DNA from: Clostridiales bacterium
GTDB lineage: Bacteria > Bacillota > Clostridia > Christensenellales > Pumilibacteraceae
Direction: 5' to 3'
Length of the DNA stretch: 64,000 nucleotides
Assembly: GCA_029066805.1 (NCBI GenBank)
Contig: JAIEFT010000024.1
Span: forward strand, 1-64,000
This document shows, piece after piece, positions 1 to 9,823 of this stretch. The first letter of the stretch is position 1; the number at the start of each line of letters is the position of its first letter. Below the pieces are notes generated by a model. That model was not told where the DNA came from. It ran no database searches and was given only the letters and a program-made list of their open reading frames with translations. The translations under genes and the position numbers were made by a program.

Positions 1-229
1 CGCGATAACCGAGTGAGTAATCCTCAAAGAACAATTCGACGCGGCCGGAATAATCGGTGATGGGCGAAAAATCGCGCAAAACATCACGAATGCCGTTGTC
101 GATAAAATCGTTGTAGGACTTCTTTTGCACTTCGACCAAATCCGGCATATCGATAACTTCGTGGATCTGAGCGAAGCTCATACGCTCGGTATTGCCGTAT
201 TTAACCTTGGAAATTTTTCTTTCAGCCAT
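1..229 (-). CDS. rpoB: RNA polymerase beta subunit, N-terminal part (runs off window)
   Basis: Reverse complement from ATG at 229 reads MAERKISKVKYGNTERMSFAQIHEVIDMPDLVEVQKKSYNDFIDNGIRDVLRDFSPITDYSGRVELFFEDYSLGYR, typical RpoB N-terminus; AGGAG 5 nt upstream of ATG. Confidence 0.95.
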   Translation of the reverse strand, partial: MAERKISKVKYGNTERMSFAQIHEVIDMPDLVEVQKKSYNDFIDNGIRDVLRDFSPITDYSGRVELFFEDYSLGYR

Positions 230-434
230 ACAAACTCCTAAAAAGGTTATTTAATAAGTTGGTGTATCCCGCGTATGGGAACAATGTCATTAGTAAAAAT
301 AGCGCACAAAAGCGGGCGGGTAAACACCTGCACCGCAAAAAAGTCTTTTAGTGAAGAACTCTGATTGCCAATCGACGCTCTCTTTACTGTTTATTACGCC
401 CTACGCCCAAAACGGGACACTAAGGCATTTTCTA

Positions 435-463
435 AGTTTATCATACCTTGTCAAATATGTCAA
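435..463 (-). promoter_or_regulatory. sigmaA-like promoter for rpoB (TTGACA-N17-TAAACT)
   Basis: minus strand TTGACA (463..458), 17-nt spacer, TAAACT (440..435), about 200 nt upstream of the rpoB ATG. Confidence 0.6.
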
Positions 464-667
464 ACAAAATAATGCGTTATTTTAAAAAAATTTTAAAAAT
501 AAAATGGGTGTTGTCCCCTGGGGCTGTTTTACCCACCCCGGGAGTCCGTGCGCTTCGCGCACTTCCTCAGCAAGCTGCGGAAGCACACCCGATTTATCAT
601 CGTCGCATTTTTGCCATACGCAGCAACCGAAGATTATTGCAAGTAAGCCAAATACTACTCAAACAAA

Positions 668-699
668 AAAGAGAGTGACAATTGCTTGCCACCCTCTTT
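668..699 (-). terminator. intrinsic terminator after pullulanase gene
   Basis: 14-bp stem (two G-U pairs) with 4-nt GCAA loop followed by T-run on the minus strand, directly after the stop at 714. Confidence 0.85.
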
Positions 700-713
700 G
701 TGTTCCCTATTGA

Positions 714-3700
714 TTATTCTTCGGGTTGTTCGGGAGTTTCTTCTGCGGAATTTTCTTCCGTTTTGGGTTGTTCGGGTTGATCATCCGATTCGGTTTCGGG
801 AATTTCGCCATTATCGGAGTTTCCGCCCTTGCCCTTCTTTTTCTTGCCGTACATCATGCCGAACGCGACGCCGCCCGCAACAAGCACGGCTGCGGGAATG
901 CCGATGCCAAGTCCGAGCGCAAGCCCGAGATTTGAATCGTCATCGTTGTTGCCCTCGGTCTTATCGCCGGTATTGTCGCCCGGCGTAGGAGTGGGCGTGG
1001 ATGCCGGATTAACCGTTTTTTTCCATGCGGCAATAGCGTCCGAGTCAAGCTCGGCTATCATCAAGACCGCAGAGCGAGCGCCGACTTCGAACTTATCGCC
1101 GTCGAAGTTGCTAAGCGGGTTAGCAAGATCGGCGGTAGCATTGGCGCCGTTGACAAGAACCTTGTAAGTTCCGTTAGGAACGTCAAATTCCTTAGCTTCG
1201 GTCTGGTTGTTGAACATAAGCACAGCATAGCTGTTACTGTTGGGATCTTTTACCGCATAGAACGCCATACCGTCTGTGGTTTTGGGATCGCAGAGCGTGA
1301 CATTTTCCGTAATCTGCTCCGACGTGGTGAGTCGGAATTGCGGCAGATTGCGCTTAATTTGAATCAACGCCTTGTAGAAAGCAACCATATCCTTGTTGGT
1401 ATCGAGAAGCTCCCAATTGATTGCGTTAACGTGGTCGAGCGATCTGTACGAGTTGTCGGAGAAGAAGTATGTTGAGTCGGACAGATAGTTGTACGGACGT
1501 CCGTCGAACATGGCATCTCTCCAGTCACCTGCCTTGCCGGTGATTTGAACCTTGGTCGTATCGATTTTTTTGCTGCGCAGCATTTCCTCGCCCGCGGGCA
1601 TAAACGCAATGCCCTGGCTTGTCAACACGCTGACCGCAGCCATGCGATACATAGCCTTGATGTTGTCGTCGGTGTCGTTTACAGAGGTCTTGAGCCTATC
1701 CCAAAGCAAACTGTTGTCGTGGCTTGCAACATAGTTAACGCTCTGCGTGGGCGCGGAGAAAGTTTTGCCGCCACCGCGCGCGCCGTTATAGACAGACGAA
1801 CCCTCGTTCTTCTTGCCGGAAACGAAGCCTACGCTCGAGAGGTAGCCCTCATCGGCAAAAACGCTGCCCTTAAGACCGTCGCGGATTGTGTCGTTGAAAA
1901 ACGCAATGTTCGGCATCTTTTTGGCATTAGCCATTTTGGCGGAATCGCTCTCTGCAAGAGTGTCTGTACCGCCGTTCCAGCCCTCGCCGTAAATGATGAC
2001 GTCGGGATTGAGCTTGGCAACCTCTTCGTAGATTTCGTTCATGGTTTTCCAATCGTGACAACCCATAAGGTCGAAGCGGAATCCGTCGATCTTGTATTCT
2101 TCAGTCCAATACTTGACCGAATCGATCATGAACTTGCGGAACATATAACGCTCGGAAGCGGTAACGTTGCCGCAGCCGGAAGCGTTTACGTATGTGCCGT
2201 CGCTGTTCATGCGGAAGTAGTAACCGGGCATGAGCGCTTCGAAATTGGAGTCGGCAGCGCCGGAAACATGGTTGTAAACGACGTCCATAACCACCTGAAT
2301 ACCGGCGTTGTGAAGCGCCATGATCATCTGCTTCATCTCGTTGACGCGCGTATAGCCGTCGGCGGGATTGGACGAGTACGAGCCTTCGGGCATATTGTAG
2401 TTAAGCGGGTCATAGCCCCAATTGAACTCGCCCTTAACAGATCCGTTTTCCTGCGTGATGGTACGGTCGAATGTAGCAACCTCGAAATCCTCGTTGACCG
2501 ATGCAAAGTCGAAAAGCGGCTGGAAGTGGACCTGCGTTACGCCAAGCTCCTTCAGGTAGTCGAGCGCGGTCGATTGCCCCTTGCTGTTTTTTGTACCTGT
2601 TTCGGTAAGTCCGAGGAACTTGCCACGGTTTGCCGCAGAAACGCCGGAGCTTTCGTGAATGGTCAAGTCACGCAAGTGCGCCTCGTAAATTACTGCTTCC
2701 GAATACGACTTGAGTTCGGGATTCTTTTGCGTATCCCAACCCTCGGGATTGGTGGACTTAAGATCGAGTATCATTCCGCGCACGCCGTTTCTGCCCGCAC
2801 TTCTTGCATACGGATCGACGATTTCATTAGAGGAAGAGCCGTTGCTCACAACATAAGTGTAGTACTTGCCCTTAAGATCGTCCTCGATTTGAGCGGTCCA
2901 CACTCCCTTTTCTCCGCTCGTCATGGCAACGTCGTGAAGGACTGCGTCGCCCTCCTCGCTTGCATCGCCCTTTTCGTAAACCTTTACGCTCATGCTCGAA
3001 GCGTACGGCGACCAAACGGTAAACGTGGTCTTTTGCGCGGTGTACTGTGCACCGAGTACGCCGTTGTAGTTATACTTCTCGCCGAACTCTTCGGTGGTGT
3101 ATAAGCCGCCTATCGTTACGTCGCGCTTAGGGAAATGCGTCTCTTCGTCGAACGCAACGGTGGGTTCGTCAAACACAGTGTAAGTTGCGCCGAAATCGAC
3201 TACGAACGAATCGCCGAGATCGAACGTGATTTTTTTGTCGCCCTTTTTAAAGCCTTTGTTTGCAACCGACGCCGTTTTGATAGTCTCGCCGTTCTTTTTA
3301 AGATTGAACACCGACGTATCTTCGGCTGCTATGTTAAGCTCGAGCGTAACCGTTTTGAAGTTAGTGAACGTAGCGTTTGTTACCTTGCGGATCACCTTGT
3401 GGTCTATTGCGTCTTGCGCGTTTTTGTAGACCTCTGTTTCCGTATCTGCCATAAAGACCTCTCCTACATACTTCTTTGCGTCCTCGTCGTAAGTAAAATA
3501 CTCGCGCGTAACCCAGGAATCGACATTGATTACTTTTCCGTCGTCCCAAGTAGCGCCCTTTCTTGCGATTACGCCGAAAATCTTGTCGCCTTTGGGTGCA
3601 ATATTAAGGGTAACGGTGGAGGTTATCCACGCTTTACCGTCGATTTCTTTTGCGGTAAAGGCATACGAATTGCCATCAACACCGTCAGCCCATGCCCACA

Positions 3701-3968
3701 GCGTCCAACCGTCATACAGCTTTGAGTTTGAAGCCGAATCTTTGCTGTAGTAGTTGAATGTAAGCTCGTAAGTATCACCCTCATCGGCGCTTGTTTGCAC
3801 AGGCGGCTGAGCGCCGTTAATGTCCGTTGCCGTTTCTACTTCGGCAGTTGCCGTGCGGAGCGATCTTAACGCGCCAAACGGAATAGCGAGCAATGAAAAG
3901 ACTGCCGTAAACATAAGTATAGCAAACGTCTTTACGTTGTTCAGTCTGACTCTTGTTTTCCTTGTCAT
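714..3968 (-). CDS. pulA: secreted/cell-surface type I pullulanase (GH13) with N-terminal CBM41-like region and C-terminal TM/Lys-rich tail
   Basis: WGYDPLNYNMPEGSY, VIYEAHLRDLT, VVMDVVYNHV, GFRFDLMG motifs; signal sequence; C-terminal GLGIGIPAAVLVAGGVAFGMMYGKKKKGKG; SD GGAGG 5 nt before ATG. Confidence 0.92.
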   Translation of the reverse strand: MTRKTRVRLNNVKTFAILMFTAVFSLLAIPFGALRSLRTATAEVETATDINGAQPPVQTSADEGDTYELTFNYYSKDSASNSKLYDGWTLWAWADGVDGNSYAFTAKEIDGKAWITSTVTLNIAPKGDKIFGVIARKGATWDDGKVINVDSWVTREYFTYDEDAKKYVGEVFMADTETEVYKNAQDAIDHKVIRKVTNATFTNFKTVTLELNIAAEDTSVFNLKKNGETIKTASVANKGFKKGDKKITFDLGDSFVVDFGATYTVFDEPTVAFDEETHFPKRDVTIGGLYTTEEFGEKYNYNGVLGAQYTAQKTTFTVWSPYASSMSVKVYEKGDASEEGDAVLHDVAMTSGEKGVWTAQIEDDLKGKYYTYVVSNGSSSNEIVDPYARSAGRNGVRGMILDLKSTNPEGWDTQKNPELKSYSEAVIYEAHLRDLTIHESSGVSAANRGKFLGLTETGTKNSKGQSTALDYLKELGVTQVHFQPLFDFASVNEDFEVATFDRTITQENGSVKGEFNWGYDPLNYNMPEGSYSSNPADGYTRVNEMKQMIMALHNAGIQVVMDVVYNHVSGAADSNFEALMPGYYFRMNSDGTYVNASGCGNVTASERYMFRKFMIDSVKYWTEEYKIDGFRFDLMGCHDWKTMNEIYEEVAKLNPDVIIYGEGWNGGTDTLAESDSAKMANAKKMPNIAFFNDTIRDGLKGSVFADEGYLSSVGFVSGKKNEGSSVYNGARGGGKTFSAPTQSVNYVASHDNSLLWDRLKTSVNDTDDNIKAMYRMAAVSVLTSQGIAFMPAGEEMLRSKKIDTTKVQITGKAGDWRDAMFDGRPYNYLSDSTYFFSDNSYRSLDHVNAINWELLDTNKDMVAFYKALIQIKRNLPQFRLTTSEQITENVTLCDPKTTDGMAFYAVKDPNSNSYAVLMFNNQTEAKEFDVPNGTYKVLVNGANATADLANPLSNFDGDKFEVGARSAVLMIAELDSDAIAAWKKTVNPASTPTPTPGDNTGDKTEGNNDDDSNLGLALGLGIGIPAAVLVAGGVAFGMMYGKKKKGKGGNSDNGEIPETESDDQPEQPKTEENSAEETPEQPEE

Positions 3969-4037
3969 ATTTTCCTCCGAAATTTTTTATAGCATATGAA
4001 GAATATCATTCTTTCATTCTACATTCTTATATCACTG

Positions 4038-4073
4038 CAAAACAGCATACAGGCGCACCCGTATGCTGTTTTG
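4038..4073 (-). terminator. intrinsic terminator downstream of malG
   Basis: CAAAACAGCATAC/GTATGCTGTTTTG perfect 13-bp inverted repeat, 10-nt loop. Confidence 0.65.
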
Positions 4074-4084
4074 AGTGACATCTT

Positions 4085-4948
4085 TTAGCCTTTTGCCGCG
4101 CCGCCGGTGATGCCGGCAACATAGAACTTTTGCATTACCATGTACAGCGCAACGATCGGTATCGAAATAACGACGCCGCCCGCACAGAACCGCGTGAAGT
4201 ACTTCTGCTGCGTTTCGAGCGAGTTGATCCAGCTGCGAATACCGACAGCAATGGTCATCTTGTTAGAATCCTTGATGAAAACGCTCGCCATAATATAGTC
4301 ACACCAAGGACCGATAAAGGTAGTGAGTATGGTGTAAATTATTATCGGTTTGCTGAGCGGAATAATCATCTGCCAGAAAATCCTGTTGCGCGACGCGCCG
4401 TCGATTCGCGCCGCCTCGTCTATAGCCACAGGCACAGTATCGAAAAAGCCTTTCACGATATAGTATCCCGTGCCCGAAGCAAGCGAGTAAGCAAGCGCCA
4501 ATCCGATAAGGTTGTCTGTAAGCTCCAGCAAGCTGAAAATGTAATACAAAGCAAACATCGATAGGAAGCCGGGGAACAAGCCGAGAATGAGCGCTATGTT
4601 CATGAGCTTTTTACGCGCCTTAAAGCGAAGCCTGGACAGCGCGTAAGACACCATCAGTATGAACAGTGTGCATATAGTACACGATATTACCGCGACAAGC
4701 AAGGTATTGAAGAACCATTGAAGATACGGATACGAATCGTAGTTGCTCACTCCACCAGGGAACAACGCTTTAAAGTTATCCCCCGTATAGCCTTGCGGGA
4801 AGATGCTTGACGACATCGTACCGGGCGCTGTATCGAATGCACGGAGAATCATCCAAACCAAAGGGAACAACCATAAAAATATCATAACCAATAGTACGAT
4901 ATATATGATTGAATCGGTAATTATACGTTTTGATCTCAATCCTATCAT
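4085..4948 (-). CDS. malG: maltose/maltodextrin ABC transporter permease MalG-like
   Basis: binding-protein-dependent permease EAA motif (EAARIDGASRNRIFWQMIIPLSKP); adjacent to MalF- and MalE-like genes. Confidence 0.88.
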   Translation of the reverse strand: MIGLRSKRIITDSIIYIVLLVMIFLWLFPLVWMILRAFDTAPGTMSSSIFPQGYTGDNFKALFPGGVSNYDSYPYLQWFFNTLLVAVISCTICTLFILMVSYALSRLRFKARKKLMNIALILGLFPGFLSMFALYYIFSLLELTDNLIGLALAYSLASGTGYYIVKGFFDTVPVAIDEAARIDGASRNRIFWQMIIPLSKPIIIYTILTTFIGPWCDYIMASVFIKDSNKMTIAVGIRSWINSLETQQKYFTRFCAGGVVISIPIVALYMVMQKFYVAGITGGAAKG

Positions 4949-6477
4949 TGGAACGTATCCTCCTGTTTGACCGATTTGGAGCTGTTGAACACGATAAGCG
5001 CGAAGAACGACGAAATAAGGAATGTGAACAAACCTATAACCGATCCGATGTTATATTCGGGATGCTGTGTTTCAAGCGTCAACGAATACAACCACGTTAC
5101 GAGAAGGTCTGTCTTACCTATTATCGTTCCGTTGATGTTGTTGTCCGGACCACCGCCCGTCAACAGGTATATAACGTTGAAGTTGTTGATGTTGCCCGTA
5201 AACGTCGTGATGAGCTGAGGACCCATAACGAACATAATATACGGGAATGTGATAGAAATAAATCTACGCACCGGGCCTGCACCGTCGATACGGCTTGACT
5301 CGTACAGCTCTTCGGGAATGTTCATCAAAATACCCGATGTAGCCAGCATAGTAAACGGCATGCCGCGCCACATGTTTATTATGATTACCATTGCACGTGG
5401 CAACAGTCCGTCGTATGCCGTTTCTCCGAACCAGTTGATGTTGATCTGCGGATTGTTGAACATCTTTTTTAAAATCATGTTGAATGCGCCGGTCATTGTA
5501 ACATTACTGCTGTAGCTGAAGAACTGACTCATAAGCATAAGCGAAACAAAGTCCGGCACGGCTATAACAGTGACAAACGCTATACGCCAAACAGCCTTTA
5601 GCTTGATCGACTTTTTGTTTATCATCATCGCCAAGAACATGCCAAAGAAGAAGTTGGTGAACGTGGCGAATACTGCCCAAATAAGCGTCCAACCTAGTAC
5701 GCTCCACAAAATCGAGCCGTAAGCTTTGCCGAACACTGTGCCGAATGTTTCAAAACCTACCCACTTGAACAACGCCGTAGGCGGTCTGTGCCAATCGTCG
5801 TAGTTGGTAAAAGCAATGAGTATGTTGCAAACCAACGGCAATATTGTAATAACAAGTATGCCTATGATAGGCAGCGCCAAAACGGTTACGTGGTAGCCGT
5901 CGTTGAGCGCATAGCTGAGCTGTTGCTTGGGCGTAGAAAGCGCTTTGCCCGCTTCTACCCTTTTTTGAGTATCAAACGCCACCTTCGTATTCTTGATCCA
6001 CATATACACGAAGAATATGATGATAAAAATCGTAAGGACCGAGAATAACAGGATCTTAAGCGAGTTGTCGCCCAAAATAATGCCGATTTCAGCTTCCACG
6101 TCGGGCACATCGCCGAGCGAACCCATCATCCAAAGATTTGACGCACCGAAGAATAGCATATACAGTATGAAAACAGCCTCTACGGCAAACCATAACACGC
6201 CTTTTAGTATTTGGTTTTTTCCGCGCGAAAAGCACCCGAATCCCATTATCAAATATGAGATTTTAGTGCGCCAATCGCCGTTCTTAAATCTAAACCACAA
6301 GCCCTTGCAGCAATTCCCTATCGCTAAGATCAATGCCCAAATTTTAAACGGAATCGACTTTATAACGCCCCAAAGCATTATACCGACGCCTTTAAAGTAG
6401 TTGCCTACGGCATAGATAAATCTCAAATACCAGGGGCGGTTATACTGTTTCCAGGATTCAATATTTGCATTATCCAT
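4945..6477 (-). CDS. malF: maltose/maltodextrin ABC transporter permease MalF-like
   Basis: multi-TM, EAA-like motif (ESSRIDGAGPVRRFISITFPYI); overlaps malG by 4 nt. Confidence 0.88.
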   Translation of the reverse strand: MDNANIESWKQYNRPWYLRFIYAVGNYFKGVGIMLWGVIKSIPFKIWALILAIGNCCKGLWFRFKNGDWRTKISYLIMGFGCFSRGKNQILKGVLWFAVEAVFILYMLFFGASNLWMMGSLGDVPDVEAEIGIILGDNSLKILLFSVLTIFIIIFFVYMWIKNTKVAFDTQKRVEAGKALSTPKQQLSYALNDGYHVTVLALPIIGILVITILPLVCNILIAFTNYDDWHRPPTALFKWVGFETFGTVFGKAYGSILWSVLGWTLIWAVFATFTNFFFGMFLAMMINKKSIKLKAVWRIAFVTVIAVPDFVSLMLMSQFFSYSSNVTMTGAFNMILKKMFNNPQININWFGETAYDGLLPRAMVIIINMWRGMPFTMLATSGILMNIPEELYESSRIDGAGPVRRFISITFPYIMFVMGPQLITTFTGNINNFNVIYLLTGGGPDNNINGTIIGKTDLLVTWLYSLTLETQHPEYNIGSVIGLFTFLISSFFALIVFNSSKSVKQEDTFQ

Positions 6478-6521
6478 AAAAACATCTCCCCATAATAAGT
6501 GATAATTTTTTCAAAAGAAAT

Positions 6522-6551
6522 CTGCCGAGCCGAGAAAAATCGGCTCGGCAG
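6522..6551 (-). terminator. strong hairpin between malE and malF (attenuator or mRNA stabiliser)
   Basis: 12-bp perfect stem CTGCCGAGCCGA/TCGGCTCGGCAG with 6-nt loop. Confidence 0.75.
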
Positions 6552-6592
6552 TACTTCAATCGACTGAACTTATAATTAACTTAAGCCGTATA

Positions 6593-7972
6593 TTAGCTCA
6601 ACGAAATTTCGACATTGTTATCGCCGAGAAGCTTGGATGCGCCCTTAGCCATAGCTTTGGCAAGATCGTTAAGCTTAGACTGCATATTGCTCGCAGTGAT
6701 TTCACCCTTCCAGCAGCCCTCACCGAACGCCTTCATAGCGTCCCAAAGACCGTTCTGGCTGAGCTGAGCATAGCCGCCGGCTGCGTTCTGTTGGTTAAGC
6801 GCCGAAACGAGAACATTGTCCTTTACCTTTTGCATAGCTGCAACATTAAGGTTGGACGGACCGGCTTCTGTTGCGTCGAAACGAGCTTCCTGACCGGCTT
6901 GGTCGCAGAAGTAGTTTGCAAGCGACATGGCCGCAGTAATAGTCTCGACATTGTTCTTGTAACGGTTTATGCCGCAGTACTTGCCGCCGACAAACGAACC
7001 CATTTGATATTCTTTTTCTTCGCCGTTGTCAAGAGTGGTTTTGAATGTCGGGAGCTTGGTCGCGCCGATTACTTTGGTGTACTTTTCGTCCTCACCGTTT
7101 TCGTCCTTACCTATTCTGTTTGCCTTTTTGAGCGCGTCGGTCAAGCTGCCCGTGTCATCGCCCTGTGCGCCCCATGTACCCGAGAAAGCCGCAACAACAG
7201 ATTTGTTGGCAAAGCCGGTAAGCATTGCGCCCGTACCGCCGTTCTGGAAGTTGTCCTTATAGCCGCCGAGGTACTTGATGGAAGCTCTGGCAGCTGCGCG
7301 ACCGGCTTCGCTTGTAGATACGTCGGTCTTGTAAATCGTTTGGTCTTCGTCCTGCCAGTCTGCCATGCAGCCCGTGCCGAAGAACCAGGACACCTCATAG
7401 TAACCGTTGTCGTATTCGAACATTATTTTGACAGGGGTTTCCGCACCGTCGACAGTTACCGTTTTTCCTTCCATTTTAGCAAGCATTCCATCGAGCGTCT
7501 TTACATCATCCGCGTCGAAGAACTCCTTGTCGTAATACAGGAAGTATCCGTTATCCGACGTACAAGGGAACGCAAGCATTCTGCCGTCGCGTTCAACCGG
7601 TTTGTATGTCGCTTCACTGTCGCGAGCTTTTATTAAATCCGAATACTCGGTCGTAAGCTTTTGCAGATACGCTTTACTCTCCATAGTGGCGATCTGACCG
7701 GCTTCCATAAAGAAAATATCAGCGCCTTTTGTAGGGTCAATACCGAGGTCGGTTTCCGCCTCGCCTTCCGCCTTGTTTTCAAACTTGACTGTCCAGTCTT
7801 TGTACTGCTCGTTGTCCTTTTTCCAGTCGGCCACACGAGCCTCATAGGCTTTTTTAGCAGCTGCGGGCGCCCAAACAGTAAGCGTAGGCTTATCTTCACC
7901 GCAAGCGGTAAGACCGGCGACTGTCGTAAGCGCCATAGCAGACGCTAATAATGTAGCAAGTAATTTCTTCAT
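6593..7972 (-). CDS. malE: maltodextrin-binding lipoprotein MalE-like (extracellular solute-binding)
   Basis: lipobox LTAC; solute-binding family 1 features; upstream of malFG. Confidence 0.85.
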   Translation of the reverse strand: MKKLLATLLASAMALTTVAGLTACGEDKPTLTVWAPAAAKKAYEARVADWKKDNEQYKDWTVKFENKAEGEAETDLGIDPTKGADIFFMEAGQIATMESKAYLQKLTTEYSDLIKARDSEATYKPVERDGRMLAFPCTSDNGYFLYYDKEFFDADDVKTLDGMLAKMEGKTVTVDGAETPVKIMFEYDNGYYEVSWFFGTGCMADWQDEDQTIYKTDVSTSEAGRAAARASIKYLGGYKDNFQNGGTGAMLTGFANKSVVAAFSGTWGAQGDDTGSLTDALKKANRIGKDENGEDEKYTKVIGATKLPTFKTTLDNGEEKEYQMGSFVGGKYCGINRYKNNVETITAAMSLANYFCDQAGQEARFDATEAGPSNLNVAAMQKVKDNVLVSALNQQNAAGGYAQLSQNGLWDAMKAFGEGCWKGEITASNMQSKLNDLAKAMAKGASKLLGDNNVEISLS

Positions 7973-8007
7973 AAATTCCTCCAGGTATTTTTTATGATTA
8001 AGAAAGC

Positions 8008-8763
8008 TTACGCAGGAATATCGCCCACGCGCTTGTAAGAGACCGACTCAACACCACCGCCGACTTTCATCATAACGATGATTTCATATCTTCCTTCGTC
8101 CTCAACATTAATGTTGGGTGCGTTATTCTTGTCTACGAAATTGAGAGTAGTGCCTTCAGCTGTGATCGTTGTATTTTCCGCACCTTCTGCGTCGCTGGAG
8201 CCGATTGCCGGATCCCAACCGCCGTCAAATCTCGTGATCTTGAAAGCAGCGCCCTCTTGCAAATCGAGCGTCGCCGTCCATTTGTGCTTGTCGTTATCGT
8301 CCTGCTGAAGCTTTCTGCCGGCTTCTTTATTCTCCGCCGCAGCATCACCGTCCCAAGCAAGCGCATAGGATTCACCGTCTAATACAACCGAGCCTTTTCC
8401 GCCGTCGCCGACAATATAGTACTGCTGCCAATCGCCGACCGTGACCGTGCAAGTAGCCTTATGTCCGTCTGCCTCGGCAGTGATTGTAACAGTGCCGCTA
8501 TCCCATGCCTGGACGTAGCCTTCGTTGACCGACGCGATTTTGGGATCGCTGGAAGTCCAAGTGACCTTGGTATTCGAATTAGCGGGCGCAAGCTCGGCAA
8601 TAATGCCTTTCGACATGTCCGGTTTGAGCGTCATGGTCGTTCTGTTCAGCGTGATGTCGGTTGCGGGAACGGGCGTAGGCTCATCATTACCGCAGGCAAC
8701 AAGACCGCCCATAGCCGTAAGCGCCATCGAAGTCGCTAATAAAGTTGCTAGCAATTTCTTCAT
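8008..8763 (-). CDS. lipoprotein with bacterial Ig-like (BIG2) domain and possible starch-binding-like C-terminal region
   Basis: lipobox LVAC; ITLNRTTMTLKPDMSKGIIAELAPANSNTKVTWTSSDPKIASVNEGYVQAWDSGTVTITAEADGHKATCTVTV is BIG2-like; adjacent to malE. Confidence 0.7.
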   Translation of the reverse strand: MKKLLATLLATSMALTAMGGLVACGNDEPTPVPATDITLNRTTMTLKPDMSKGIIAELAPANSNTKVTWTSSDPKIASVNEGYVQAWDSGTVTITAEADGHKATCTVTVGDWQQYYIVGDGGKGSVVLDGESYALAWDGDAAAENKEAGRKLQQDDNDKHKWTATLDLQEGAAFKITRFDGGWDPAIGSSDAEGAENTTITAEGTTLNFVDKNNAPNINVEDEGRYEIIVMMKVGGGVESVSYKRVGDIPA

Positions 8764-9046
8764 AATTTTCCTCCAAAATGAATTTTTCTATTGCTATGGT
8801 TAATTTTACCATTATCTTATACCTTTGTCAATAGGGTTTTAAAAATTTTTTGTAGATTTTTTATGCACTTTGTATACTTTTGCGCTACAATTTTTTGCAC
8901 ATTATATAGCCCCTTGTTCTATTGTGCCGAATTATGGGGAATTTATGTAATGCAGAATGCAACCATTTGCCTTCCCCCTCGGGGGAAAGCTTATTTTCCG
9001 CGCCCATCTATCCCCATGCGAGTACTTTCCCCAGATTGGGGGCATG

Positions 9047-9820
9047 TTACTTCTTCAGCTTTAGCTGATTAAACTCCACGCCGTCGGGGCGTTTAATTCT
9101 GGTTACGTCAAACAGTTCCGGATTGGTTACGGCGAGCGCGGCTACGTAGTCGTACACGGTGACGAACGCGTCCCTACTGTTACACATTTCTCTATACTTA
9201 TTAATAAGGCTGTCGGCAAGCGGGTCATTCATAGTAAACGTATCGAACCCGAAACCCTTGTCGTGGCATGTGTCAAGCGTGGCAACCGCCGCTGCCTTGT
9301 ACGCAAACGCACCGAACGCCTTGACGTCGCACGCCTCGTTGAACTCGTACTCGCCGTAATTGGGCTGTTCGCCTACCGTTCCGCCCATCAGCACGGTACA
9401 GAACGGAACATAGCCAAGCATATTCGGCACGGTGCACGGTCCGACCGACAGCACGCAGTCGTGCGCGGGATCGGCGTTCCTTTCTATTTCCGCTTTGTAG
9501 TCCGCAAAACTCACTACTTCCAAGTCCGATTTTTCGGGTTTGAGTACGTCACCTATCCCGTCCTCGCCGTGGATATCGGGAATATCCGCCTCGTACTGTT
9601 CGATTTCCCTAGTGTCGATAATACGCACTTTCGTTTTGTCGGCTTTGGCGTAGTGCAACAGTGTGTGCGCGTTTCTGTATGCCGTGTGCACGCTGACGTT
9701 TCCGCCTATCGGCACAATGTCTATCTTTGCGAACATATCCGCATTTTTAAGTATGTGCAATGTAGCTATCGCGTCGTCCAGACCGTAATCGCAAAACATT
9801 ATTATTCTGTTATACCGCAT
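9047..9820 (-). CDS. nucleoside hydrolase family protein (inosine/uridine-preferring-like)
   Basis: MFCDYGLDDAIATLHIL... and HGEDGIGDVL resemble IUNH motifs. Confidence 0.7.
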   Translation of the reverse strand: MRYNRIIMFCDYGLDDAIATLHILKNADMFAKIDIVPIGGNVSVHTAYRNAHTLLHYAKADKTKVRIIDTREIEQYEADIPDIHGEDGIGDVLKPEKSDLEVVSFADYKAEIERNADPAHDCVLSVGPCTVPNMLGYVPFCTVLMGGTVGEQPNYGEYEFNEACDVKAFGAFAYKAAAVATLDTCHDKGFGFDTFTMNDPLADSLINKYREMCNSRDAFVTVYDYVAALAVTNPELFDVTRIKRPDGVEFNQLKLKK

Positions 9821-9823
9821 ACT

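Noticed and set aside
1545-3104. 519-aa plus-strand ORF opposite pulA
   Set aside because: Antisense shadow of a well-supported pullulanase; Arg/His/Val-rich composition typical of reverse-frame translation
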